Assembly (NCBI GenBank): GCA_040509495.1
Contig: JBEVKW010000274.1
Location: forward strand, 1-10,840
DNA from: Terrimonas_A sp040509495
GTDB taxonomy: Bacteria > Bacteroidota > Bacteroidia > Chitinophagales > Chitinophagaceae
Direction: 5' to 3'
Length of the DNA: 10,840 bases
Numbering within the stretch: position 1 is the stretch's first letter; each line of letters opens with the position of its first letter. The notes below the pieces were generated by a model. It was not told the DNA's origin. It saw nothing but the letters and a program-made list of their open reading frames with translations, and did no database searches. Position numbers and translations under genes: made by a program. Positions 1 to 7,183 of this stretch are shown in pieces.

Positions 1-84
1 CACGCCAATCGAAATGAAGCACTCCGCTGGCGAGTTTTTTTTTGTGCAGGTGACACCCTCCCATTTTTAGCCATTTTTTCCGCA

Positions 85-133
85 GCCTTGATTTTTTTTT
101 GTTACTTTTTTTGCATCAAGGCAAAAAAAGTAA
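85..133. repeat. Overlapping inverted repeats, possible dispersed intergenic repeat
   Basis: Two perfect inverted repeats interlock. The first is GCCTTGAT (85-92) with ATCAAGGC (115-122). The second is a 13-bp stem, TTACTTTTTTTGC (102-114) with GCAAAAAAAGTAA (121-133), around a six-base loop ATCAAG. The loop of the second stem is the right arm of the first, so a single strand could form either hairpin, or both as a pseudoknot-like fold (they share only 121-122). I have the impression that similar T-rich hairpins are common between genes in Bacteroidota genomes, but I cannot verify copy number here. It could act as a two-way transcription terminator for whatever lies upstream, or be a dispersed repeat. 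Confidence 0.6.
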
Positions 134-199
134 TCAGAGTCTCCGAGGCAACCCCACGGAAAAACAGCGCTCTTGCCCGCCCGGCAATCCCCCAAAGCC

Positions 200-216
200 T
201 TCCGGACTCCCCGGAA
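200..216. repeat. Short GC-rich inverted repeat
   Basis: TTCCGG (200-205) and CCGGAA (211-216) form a perfect six-pair stem around ACTCC. It lies between the larger T/A hairpin and the candidate operator. No function is evident. It may be part of the same intergenic repeat as 85-133. Confidence 0.35.
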
Positions 217-233
217 AAGAAAACACTACTTCT

Positions 234-254
234 AATGTGTAAAAAGTACATATT
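234..254. promoter_or_regulatory. Candidate operator upstream of the GH13-regulator unit
   Basis: AATGTGT (234-240), seven spacer bases, then ACATATT (248-254). The arms are inverted repeats with a single mismatch (G237 against T251), and A241/T247 extend the pairing inward. The same arrangement, with identical 7-base spacing and 11 of 14 arm positions the same, occurs at 4103-4123 upstream of susC. It ends 4 bp before a weak -7-like box (259-266). The most economical reading is a binding site for the Nudix-type regulator encoded by the second gene of this unit, which would make that regulator self-controlled. This is inferred from sequence pattern only. Confidence 0.45.
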
Positions 255-258
255 TCCC

Positions 259-266
259 TATCTTCA
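259..266 (+). promoter_or_regulatory. Weak -7-like promoter element for the GH13 gene
   Basis: TATCTTCA partly matches the Bacteroidota primary-sigma -7 consensus TAnnTTTG: TA and the first TT agree, the last two bases do not. A closely matching TATTTTCA sits at the corresponding place upstream of susC (4127-4134), which raises its credibility. No good TTTG -33 box is seen. If used, the GH13 transcript would start near 271-276, with a leader of about 85-90 nt containing the hairpin at 293-324. Confidence 0.25.
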
Positions 267-292
267 CTTTCCAACAGGCAAAAACCGCCTAC

Positions 293-324
293 GGCTTTCA
301 GCATACAGTGAAATTGCTGAAGCC
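293..324 (+). other. Leader hairpin before the GH13 start codon
   Basis: GGCTTTCAGCA (293-303) pairs with TGCTGAAGCC (315-324) in a ten-pair stem with one bulged T and an 11-base loop. It ends 36 bases before the ATG at 361 and lies inside the likely 5' leader. It is not followed by a T tract, so it does not look like an intrinsic terminator. It may affect mRNA stability or translation, or be incidental. Confidence 0.4.
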
Positions 325-360
325 TGATTTCTGCCCGTTGCTGCTTAAAACAACTTGTTT

Positions 361-3285
361 ATGAAACGATTGCTGCCTGCCCTGCTCATCGGGCTGTTGT
401 GTGTCCCTGTGTGTTCATTTGCACAGTTACTTACCTGGACCCCGCTTTTCCCCAAGGACAATGATAATATTACGATCACGCTGGACGCTACCAAAGGCAA
501 CCAGGGATTGAATAATTACAGTAACCCGCAAAACGTCTATGTGCATGTGGGGGTAACGACCAATCTCAGCGCCAATGGCGGTCAACAATGGCTGTATGTG
601 AACGGTCCTGGCGGCGGCGCCTGGGGCAGCGCAACACCGGCTTTGAAAGCGACGTCGCTGGGGAATAATAAGTACCAGTTCACGATCAATAACATCCGCA
701 GTTTTTTTGGTGTGCCGGCGGGTGAAACCATTCAGAAGATCGGGATTCTCTTCCGCGACGCAAATGCTGATGCCGGCCAGGTTAAAAAAGCCGCTAACGC
801 AGATGGCAGTGATATGTATATCCCGGTGTATACGGCTAATGCCGCCGTAAGATTTACGGTGCCGCCTTTCCAGCCGACATTTGTGCCAACTCCAGAAACG
901 ATCACAAAAACCGTAAATGATAACATCGCACTGACCGCCAATTCAAATAAGCCGGTTACGCTGAACTTATACCTGAATGGTACCCTGATCCAAACGGCCA
1001 GTGCTGCCACTACTATTTCAGCAACGCCTACCTTGACTGCGGGTGGAAATACAACGATCATCGCAGAAGCGATCGACGGTGCTACAACAGTTAAAGATTC
1101 AGTGAAGTTTTTCGTTAACGGTGGTGTCACCACAGCGCCCTTGCCCGCCGGCGTAAAAGACGGCATCAATTACCTCGCGGGAAACACATCCGTTGTATTG
1201 GTGCTTTATGCGCCAAACAAAGGAAGGGTGAGCGTGATCGGAGAGTTCCCCGGGAATAACTGGACTGAACAAACATCTAACCAAATGAAGCGCACACCAG
1301 ATGGCAATTACTGGTGGCTGCAGGTGGACGGATTGACGCCAGGTACAGAATATGCATTTCAATATCTCGTGGACGGGTCATTGAAAATAGCCGATCCTTA
1401 CACAGAAAAAGTGCTGGACCCCTCCAATGACGGGTTTATTCCCACAACAGTTTATCCTAACCTGAAGGCATATCCAGCAGGTCAGACCGGTATCGTGAGT
1501 ATTCTGCAACCGTCAGCACCGACCTATACCTGGAAAAATAACTCCTTTACCGGTACCGATAAACGCAACCTGATCATTTATGAGTTGCTGGTGCGCGACT
1601 TCGTTGCTACGCACAGCTGGCAAACGATGATCGATACACTAAGCTATCTGCAGCGTCTTGGCATAAACGCGATCGAACTCATGCCAGTAACAGAATTTGA
1701 AGGAAATGACAGCTGGGGTTACAACCCATCTTTCTCCTTTGCTCCGGATAAATACTATGGAACAAAGAATAAATTGAAAGAGTTCATCGATTCTTGCCAT
1801 AGCAAAAGCATTGCAGTGATCATGGACGTTGTGCCGAATCACGTTTATGGTCAGTCGCCGCTTGCACAACTTTACTGGAATGCTGCGCAAAACCGCCCTG
1901 CGGCTAATAATCCCTGGCTCAATGAAGTACAGCCGCATGCATTCGGATTTGGTGATGACTTCAATCATGAAAGTGCTGCAACCAAATATTTCTGGAAGAG
2001 AATGTTTGACTTCTGGATGCGTGAATACAAGATGGATGGTTTCAGAATGGATTTCACCAAAGGGCTTACGCAAAAAGCTTCCAGCAATGACGGGCAGTTC
2101 AGCGCTTATGATCAAAGCAGGATTGATATCCTGAGAAGCTATGGTGATACTATCTGGAAGAATTTTCCGGCGGCCTATATCATTCTGGAACATCTTGCTG
2201 CAACTAATGAAGAACAGGCTTTGCAGAATCTGGGGTTCCTGCTTTGGGGTGGCAAAAGAGATAATGTAGCGTTCAATGAAGCTACAATGGGTTATCACAA
2301 CGGCAACGGATCCAACCTGTCATCAATCGTTTATAACAGCAGCGAGCGCGGATTTTCCAATCCCCACCTTGTTGCTTACATGGAAAGCCATGATGAAGAA
2401 AGATTGATGTACAAGAACATAACTTTTGGAAATGTAGCGGGCACGTATTCTGTAAAAAATGATTCGATCGCATTGCGCAGGATGGAGGCAGCTTCAAGTT
2501 TGTTCCTGATGGTTCCCGGTCCGAAAATGATCTGGCAGTTTGGTGAACGGGGGTATGATAAATCGATCTTCGCCTGCCCTGATAATACGATCCCTCAGCC
2601 TTACGGAAATGAAAGTTGTAAGCTTACGCCAAAAGAGCCGCGCTGGCAATATATGCAGGATATCAAGAGACAGCGACTGTATGATGTAACGGCCGCACTG
2701 ATCAAGCTGCGGAATACCCAAACGGCCATGTTTAACAGTACGTCCTTCAGTTATGACCTTGCCGGAGCCGTTAAATATTTCAAGATCAGTTCAGCCGACC
2801 TGAGCGCGCTGGTTGTGGCAAATCTTGATGTAGTGGCTGCGAATGCGAGCGTCAGTTTTCCGTCGGCAGGAACGTGGTATGATTACCTGACCGGTGGCAC
2901 TATCACCGCAACCGGTTCTCTTCAGACCATTCCGCTTCAGCCAGGTGAGTATCATGTCTATCTGAATAAAAATATTGTCAATGCCGTAACAACGCCGGTT
3001 ATAGATATAGACCGTCCCGCAAATGAACTGGACGCGCAGGTTTATCCGAATCCAGCATCCCAGGCATCTGTATTGCGGGTCAACCTGCCACGGGCGGCGC
3101 AGTTGAGGGCAGAGTTGCAAACAATGCAGGGACAGATGGTGCGCTCTGTTTTTTCCGGCACACTCAGTACCGGCGAGCACAGGATAACTCTTACAGATAA
3201 AATCAATAATTTGGCGGCCGGGATCTACCTGCTGAGAATACAATCAGACCGGCAGCATCAGTACATCAAGATCATGATTCCTTAA
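361..3285 (+). CDS. T9SS-secreted multidomain GH13 amylase-family glycoside hydrolase
   Basis: Extracellular alpha-glucan-cleaving enzyme of 974 aa, probably endo-acting on starch, glycogen or pullulan. A Sec signal peptide (about 1-22, ending in SFAQ) is followed by a beta-rich putative glucan-binding domain (about 23-168), an Ig-like domain (about 173-257), a CBM48/E-set-like domain (about 265-355), and the GH13 barrel (about 400-790). The barrel has region I DVVPNH at 489-494, nucleophile D564 in GFRMD, acid/base E610 in ILEH, and third acid D678 in ESHD. A C-terminal beta domain and a type A T9SS sorting domain (about 893-974: VYPNP at 894-898, later GIYLLRI) close the protein. All three catalytic acids are present. 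The E-set plus WGYNP motif resembles the pullulanase/isoamylase/branching-type GH13 layout, so alpha-1,4 versus alpha-1,6 specificity is open. ATG 361 is preferred over TTG 355 because it starts directly at the signal peptide. It heads a unit with the regulator 18 bp downstream. Confidence 0.93.
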   Translation: MKRLLPALLIGLLCVPVCSFAQLLTWTPLFPKDNDNITITLDATKGNQGLNNYSNPQNVYVHVGVTTNLSANGGQQWLYVNGPGGGAWGSATPALKATSLGNNKYQFTINNIRSFFGVPAGETIQKIGILFRDANADAGQVKKAANADGSDMYIPVYTANAAVRFTVPPFQPTFVPTPETITKTVNDNIALTANSNKPVTLNLYLNGTLIQTASAATTISATPTLTAGGNTTIIAEAIDGATTVKDSVKFFVNGGVTTAPLPAGVKDGINYLAGNTSVVLVLYAPNKGRVSVIGEFPGNNWTEQTSNQMKRTPDGNYWWLQVDGLTPGTEYAFQYLVDGSLKIADPYTEKVLDPSNDGFIPTTVYPNLKAYPAGQTGIVSILQPSAPTYTWKNNSFTGTDKRNLIIYELLVRDFVATHSWQTMIDTLSYLQRLGINAIELMPVTEFEGNDSWGYNPSFSFAPDKYYGTKNKLKEFIDSCHSKSIAVIMDVVPNHVYGQSPLAQLYWNAAQNRPAANNPWLNEVQPHAFGFGDDFNHESAATKYFWKRMFDFWMREYKMDGFRMDFTKGLTQKASSNDGQFSAYDQSRIDILRSYGDTIWKNFPAAYIILEHLAATNEEQALQNLGFLLWGGKRDNVAFNEATMGYHNGNGSNLSSIVYNSSERGFSNPHLVAYMESHDEERLMYKNITFGNVAGTYSVKNDSIALRRMEAASSLFLMVPGPKMIWQFGERGYDKSIFACPDNTIPQPYGNESCKLTPKEPRWQYMQDIKRQRLYDVTAALIKLRNTQTAMFNSTSFSYDLAGAVKYFKISSADLSALVVANLDVVAANASVSFPSAGTWYDYLTGGTITATGSLQTIPLQPGEYHVYLNKNIVNAVTTPVIDIDRPANELDAQVYPNPASQASVLRVNLPRAAQLRAELQTMQGQMVRSVFSGTLSTGEHRITLTDKINNLAAGIYLLRIQSDRQHQYIKIMIP

Positions 3286-3303
3286 ATTCGTTAATCAACT
3301 CTT

Positions 3304-4038
3304 ATGGCTAAAGGCGCTAATTTAAAAACTGCGGAGCTCGAGAAGATAAGTCACCTTGATTATTTCAATATAGCTGTCTCTGTCGACTGTGTCATTTTTT
3401 GTTATGAAGAAAAGGAGCTGAAGGTCCTGGTGATCAAGTCTGACCTTGAAGAATTTTCCAATCTCTATTCTTTGTTGGGTGATCTGGTGCGCCCGGATGA
3501 AGATCTGGATACTGCGTCCTATCGTATATTACAGGAGAGGACCGGAATGGAGGATGTTTACCTGGAGCAGGTGCATACTTTTGGCAGTATTGACCGCCAC
3601 CCTTCCGGGCGGGTTATAACGACGGCCTATTATTCATTGATCGATGCGAAACATCAGAAATTAAGACTGACTAACAACGATCTGCACTGGCATCCGGTCC
3701 GCAATATCAAGAAACTGGCTTTCGATCACAAGGCAATTCTGGATACCTGCCTTGGCCGTTTACGGGAGCAGGTTATGGAACATCCCGTGATATTCAACTT
3801 ATTGCCGGAGAAATTTTCGCTTCGTGAACTGCAGGAATTATATGAAGCCATTCTGAGCGTTAGCCTGGATCGAAGGAACTTCCGTAAAAAGATCGGAATT
3901 AAAGACTGGCTGGTGGATCTCAATGAAATGGAAGAAGATGTGCCGCACCGCCCGGGCAAACTTTACAAGCTCAAGCCTGAATTCAAACGTAAAACTCCCC
4001 GTCGTAAAAGCAGCAGTCCGCGTCCGCAGGTTGCCTGA
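3304..4038 (+). CDS. Nudix-fold winged-helix transcription regulator (NrtR/AraR type)
   Basis: Probable DNA-binding regulator of this locus, 244 aa. An N-terminal Nudix-like domain (about 20-150) is followed by a winged-helix region (about 165-225, beginning KFSLRELQELYEAI at 170) and a basic tail (FKRKTPRRKSS). The Nudix box is degenerate. The expected G-x5-E-x7-RE-U-xEE-x-G becomes G59-D60 ... E66 ... then R74-ILQERTGM. The glutamate after R74 is Ile and the second of the EE pair is Arg, so hydrolase activity is unlikely. Family knowledge: NrtR proteins and the Bacteroides AraR protein use this fold to sense a ligand and control transcription. By context the ligand here is likely a malto-oligosaccharide, maltose, glucose or a phosphorylated or nucleotide derivative, which is inference. 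It lies 18 bp after the GH13 gene, so it is probably cotranscribed, and candidate operators flank the unit at 234-254 and 4103-4131. Confidence 0.85.
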   Translation: MAKGANLKTAELEKISHLDYFNIAVSVDCVIFCYEEKELKVLVIKSDLEEFSNLYSLLGDLVRPDEDLDTASYRILQERTGMEDVYLEQVHTFGSIDRHPSGRVITTAYYSLIDAKHQKLRLTNNDLHWHPVRNIKKLAFDHKAILDTCLGRLREQVMEHPVIFNLLPEKFSLRELQELYEAILSVSLDRRNFRKKIGIKDWLVDLNEMEEDVPHRPGKLYKLKPEFKRKTPRRKSSSPRPQVA

Positions 4039-4061
4039 AATACAATGGGGGCTTAGGTCTC

Positions 4062-4082
4062 GGGAAAAATAAATTTTTTCCC
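4062..4082 (+). terminator. Terminator-like hairpin after the regulator gene
   Basis: GGGAAAAA (4062-4069) and TTTTTCCC (4075-4082) form an eight-pair stem with loop TAAAT, 23 bp after the regulator stop codon. The stem is A/T-rich apart from three G-C pairs and is followed by a mixed A/T stretch rather than a clean T tract, so it would be a weak terminator. It sits where the first unit should end and just ahead of the susC control region. It could also be part of that control region. Confidence 0.4.
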
Positions 4083-4100
4083 TAAAATAAAAATACACTA

Positions 4101-4125
4101 ACATTGTGTTCTAAATACACAATGT
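4101..4125. promoter_or_regulatory. Candidate operator (palindrome 1) upstream of susC
   Basis: ACATTGTGT (4101-4109) and ACACAATGT (4117-4125) are perfect nine-base inverted repeats separated by seven bases. The inner part, 4103-4123, matches the pseudo-palindrome at 234-254 upstream of the GH13 gene in arm sequence and spacing. Placement in the only sizeable gap between two units, directly after a regulator gene, supports an operator role. The likely ligand protein is the Nudix-type regulator, by inference. Confidence 0.55.
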
Positions 4126-4131
4126 GTATTT
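4113..4131. promoter_or_regulatory. Second palindrome overlapping the susC operator
   Basis: AAATACAC (4113-4120), AAT, GTGTATTT (4124-4131) is a perfect 19-bp palindrome. It shares its ACAC/GTGT arms with the palindrome at 4101-4125 but is centred 9 bp further downstream. A third copy of AAATACAC lies at 4091-4098, exactly 22 bp (about two helical turns) before the copy at 4113. The overlap with the -7-like box at 4127-4134 suggests that binding here would block transcription initiation. Confidence 0.5.
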
Positions 4132-4134
4132 TCA
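4127..4134 (+). promoter_or_regulatory. Weak -7-like promoter element for the susC operon
   Basis: TATTTTCA partly fits TAnnTTTG. A TTG at 4104-4106 lies 20 bp upstream, a spacing acceptable for the Bacteroidota -33 box. The element overlaps the right arm of the 4113-4131 palindrome and mirrors TATCTTCA at 259-266. The predicted start would fall near 4140, giving a leader of about 25-30 nt. Confidence 0.3.
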
Positions 4135-4166
4135 AAACTGATTCGCTTAACAATTAACGATTGCTT

Positions 4167-7163
4167 ATGTCCTGCAAAAAATTGCTCAAGGCATTCCTGG
4201 CATCTATGATGCTATTTCTTTCTCTATTTTCCCTCGCTCAAGACAAGGTGGTCTCCGGCAAAGTGACTGATGCCAATGGGGCAGGAGTTGCCGGGGTCAA
4301 CGTAACTGTCAAAGGAACTTCTACAGGAACACAGACCGGCACTGATGGTGCGTATCGTCTTTCCGTTCCGGGGTCAGCCAATGTGCTGGAGTTCTCTTCT
4401 ATTGGTTATGCAACACAGGAGGTAAGTATCGATGCACGTACAACAGTAGATGTGCAGATGTCGATCAATAATGCTTCGCTTGGTGAAGTTGTGGTGATCG
4501 CATACGGAACGCGCCGCAGAGGTGATCTTACCGGTTCAGTCACTTCAGTATCGTCAAAAGATTTCCAGAAAGGAAACATTGCGTCTTCTGAGCAACTTTT
4601 ACAAGGTAAAGTTGCCGGTTTGCAGGTAACGACCGGTGGTGGTTCTGCAGGTGGTGGCAGCCGGATCAGGATCCGTGGTAATGCATCACTGAATGCGAGC
4701 AATGATCCGCTGATCGTAATTGATGGTGTGCCTGTGGAAAGCAATGGTCTGCCAGGGTCCGCCAACCTTCTGAACACGATCAACACGGATGATATCGAAT
4801 CTATCAGCGTATTGAAAGACGCCTCCGCCACTGCCTTGTACGGATCAAGAGCTTCAAACGGTGTGATCATTATCACCAGCAAGAAAGGTGCAAGAGGAAA
4901 AATGAAGTTCAACTTCAACACGCAATTGTCTTTATCAACACTTCCTAAAAAAGTGGAAGTGCTCAGCGGCAACCAGGTGAGAGACATCGTTACTCAGCAG
5001 GCGGCATTGACCGGCAATAATACTTTCAGAAACCTGTTGGGTGATGCGAACACTGACTGGCAGGATCAGATCTTTCAAAATGCATTTGGTACAAACAATA
5101 ATATCAGTGCCAGCGGTATGTTGGGCAATATGCCTTTCCGCGCGTCGCTCGGCTACCTGAAACAGGATGGGATCCTTAAGACGAATAACTTTAACCGTTA
5201 TTCAGCTTCTCTGAATCTCAGCCCGCGTTATTTCAATGATCATCTTTCTGTAAACTTCGCCGTAAAGGCGAGCCATACGGCAAACCGTTTTGCCGATGAA
5301 GGCGCTGTAGGTTCCGCTGCAACATTCGATCCTACCAAACCTGTTTACGATAAGGGCACGCATACAGTGAACTTTGGCGGCTATTATGAATGGAGGCAGG
5401 CGAATGACAGCGCTGTAGCTCTTGCGAACCGTAACCCGCTCGCTTTATTGGAGCAGCGTGACAATCGTTCTAAAGTGAACAGGATCATCGGTAACATCAG
5501 CCTTGACTATAAACTTCATTTCTTCCCTGATCTTCACGTACTGGTTAACCTCGGTATGGATAATATGAAAGGACAGGGTGACGACCTTTTTGACTCACTT
5601 TCAGCAACCAACTATCTCTATCATGGCAGAATGAGCCACTACGAGCAGAAAAAACAGAATTACCTTGTAGACGTCGGCCTTGCTTACAGCAAAGAGATCA
5701 AAAGTATAAGAACGAAGATCGATGCGAAAGTGATGCACAGTTACCAGGACTTTATCACGAACGTAAGCAACTTTGCGTCCTTCAGCCGCCGCGGCACGGG
5801 ACCAAATGACACCATTCCCGGAAGTGTTCCGGTATTCCTGACAGATAAGCCGCAGTATCGCCTGGAATCTTATTTCGGAACGGTGAACCTGAGTATTGCA
5901 GATAACTACTTGCTGACAGCTTCGCTGCGCAGGGATGCAAGTTCTAAGTTCTCAGCAGATAACAGGGTTGGTTATTTCCCTGCCTTTGCAGCAGCGTGGA
6001 AGATCAAGAATGCGCTGTTTGAAAATTCAAATGTGCTGACTGATCTTAAACTGCGTGCAGGCTGGGGTGTTACCGGGCAGCAGGATGGAATCGGCTATTA
6101 TACTTATCTGCCGCGTTATTCTCAGAGTACCCCAACTGCACAATATCAGTTTGGCAATTCTTTCTATTACTTCCTGCGTCCTGCGCCATATGACAAGGAC
6201 CTGAAGTGGGAGACTACAAAAACCACGAACCTTGGTCTTGATTTCGCATTCCTCCGCAACCGTATCTCCGGTACTGTGGATGTGTATGAAAAGAAAACAG
6301 AAGACCTGTTGAGCAGCATCCCTGTTGCGCCAGGTTCAAACTTTGATATCGCGATCACTACCAACGTTGGTAACCTGAAAAGCCGCGGTGTGGAGTTCAC
6401 TATTAATACGATCCCTGTTCAGACGTCGAAGCTGACATGGTCCTTAGGTTTCAACTATACTTACCAGAAGTTCGAGATCACCAACCTGCTTAAACAGAAC
6501 GATCCGTCTTTCTCTGGTATCCCTGTAAGCGGGATCTCTGGTGGTACCGGTAATAATATTGGTAAGCACGTTGTGGGGTATTCTCCATACAGTTTCTTTG
6601 TTTACAAACAGGTGTATGATCAGGCTTCCGGCAAACCCATTGAAGGTTTGTATGAAGACATGAACCGCGATGGTTCTGTTAATGACCAGGATCGTTATCT
6701 CTACAAAAAACCTGCAGCAGATATGTTGCTCGGTTTTAATACTGAGCTGACCTATGATAAATGGACGCTCGGTATTACCGGACACGGAACATTTGGCAAC
6801 TATCTTTACAATAACTATTTCTCTAATGGTGGTGTGCTGCGTGCTATCCAGGATCCGATCAACGTGATCCGCAACGGATCTGTAAACTATCTGGCTTCCG
6901 GATTTAATAACAATCAGTACCTCTCCGATTATTACCTGGAGAATGCCTCTTTCTTCAGATTGGATAATATCAACATCGGGTACAATTTCGGTCAGGTGTT
7001 CAGCAAAAAGGCAAATCTCCGGTTGATGGCGAACGTGCAGAACGCATTTGTGATCACGAAATATAAAGGCCTTGATCCTGAAAGCGCCAGTGATGCAGGT
7101 GTAGATAACAATATCTATCCACGTCCGAGAATATTCAGCATCGGTGCTAACCTTGATTTCTAA
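4167..7163 (+). CDS. SusC-family TonB-dependent outer-membrane glucan transporter
   Basis: Outer-membrane beta-barrel importer for oligosaccharides, energised by TonB-ExbBD and working with the SusD lid encoded next to it. The product is 998 aa, typical for the family. A signal peptide (about 1-25, ending SLAQ) precedes a carboxypeptidase-regulatory-like beta domain (about 28-112). The plug follows, with LQGKVAGLQV at 145-154, an RIRGNASLN segment, the IDGVPV motif and SATALYGSRASNGVI from 220. The barrel runs to a C-terminal Phe (IGANLDF), as expected for outer-membrane insertion. There is no N-terminal STN domain, so it should not signal to an anti-sigma factor, which agrees with control by a separate regulator. 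ATG 4167 is preferred. An in-frame TTG at 4161 would add only two residues. susD begins 20 bp downstream. Confidence 0.96.
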   Translation: MSCKKLLKAFLASMMLFLSLFSLAQDKVVSGKVTDANGAGVAGVNVTVKGTSTGTQTGTDGAYRLSVPGSANVLEFSSIGYATQEVSIDARTTVDVQMSINNASLGEVVVIAYGTRRRGDLTGSVTSVSSKDFQKGNIASSEQLLQGKVAGLQVTTGGGSAGGGSRIRIRGNASLNASNDPLIVIDGVPVESNGLPGSANLLNTINTDDIESISVLKDASATALYGSRASNGVIIITSKKGARGKMKFNFNTQLSLSTLPKKVEVLSGNQVRDIVTQQAALTGNNTFRNLLGDANTDWQDQIFQNAFGTNNNISASGMLGNMPFRASLGYLKQDGILKTNNFNRYSASLNLSPRYFNDHLSVNFAVKASHTANRFADEGAVGSAATFDPTKPVYDKGTHTVNFGGYYEWRQANDSAVALANRNPLALLEQRDNRSKVNRIIGNISLDYKLHFFPDLHVLVNLGMDNMKGQGDDLFDSLSATNYLYHGRMSHYEQKKQNYLVDVGLAYSKEIKSIRTKIDAKVMHSYQDFITNVSNFASFSRRGTGPNDTIPGSVPVFLTDKPQYRLESYFGTVNLSIADNYLLTASLRRDASSKFSADNRVGYFPAFAAAWKIKNALFENSNVLTDLKLRAGWGVTGQQDGIGYYTYLPRYSQSTPTAQYQFGNSFYYFLRPAPYDKDLKWETTKTTNLGLDFAFLRNRISGTVDVYEKKTEDLLSSIPVAPGSNFDIAITTNVGNLKSRGVEFTINTIPVQTSKLTWSLGFNYTYQKFEITNLLKQNDPSFSGIPVSGISGGTGNNIGKHVVGYSPYSFFVYKQVYDQASGKPIEGLYEDMNRDGSVNDQDRYLYKKPAADMLLGFNTELTYDKWTLGITGHGTFGNYLYNNYFSNGGVLRAIQDPINVIRNGSVNYLASGFNNNQYLSDYYLENASFFRLDNINIGYNFGQVFSKKANLRLMANVQNAFVITKYKGLDPESASDAGVDNNIYPRPRIFSIGANLDF

Positions 7164-7183
7164 TTCTTAAACGATTCCTCTAT

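Larger units (their letters stand above)
1..360. other. Non-coding upstream region with several hairpins
   Basis: No convincing gene lies here. The only open frame of any size (88-327, +) runs straight through an inverted repeat and low-complexity T/A tracts. It has no recognisable domain and its conceptual protein is dominated by the repeat. The region holds T tracts at 35-43, 92-100 and 106-112, overlapping inverted repeats at 85-133, a GC-rich hairpin at 200-216, a candidate operator at 234-254, and a leader hairpin at 293-324 just before the GH13 gene. Whatever gene lies to the left of the window is not visible. The weak stem ACTC/GAGT (21-24 and 32-35) followed by nine T's could be the terminator of a gene ending before the window, but a four-pair stem is too weak to call. 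Confidence 0.6.

Noticed and set aside
21..43. ACTC/GAGT stem followed by nine T's, as an intrinsic terminator for an upstream gene
   Set aside because: The stem has only four pairs, and no gene end is visible to the left within the window.
88..327. A 79-codon open frame upstream of the GH13 gene
   Set aside because: It begins inside the T tract and inverted repeats at 85-133, has no recognisable domain, and overlaps the candidate operator, promoter and leader hairpin. It is better explained as read-through of an intergenic repeat.
1639..2298. A 219-codon antisense open frame inside the GH13 catalytic region
   Set aside because: It is opposite a well-supported coding sequence with all catalytic motifs. 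Its conceptual protein matches no family I know and is rich in Ile, Ser and Arg, as shadows of this frame usually are.
4406..4987. A 193-codon antisense open frame inside the SusC plug region
   Set aside because: The sense strand encodes conserved SusC plug motifs throughout this stretch. No start context or domain supports the antisense frame.
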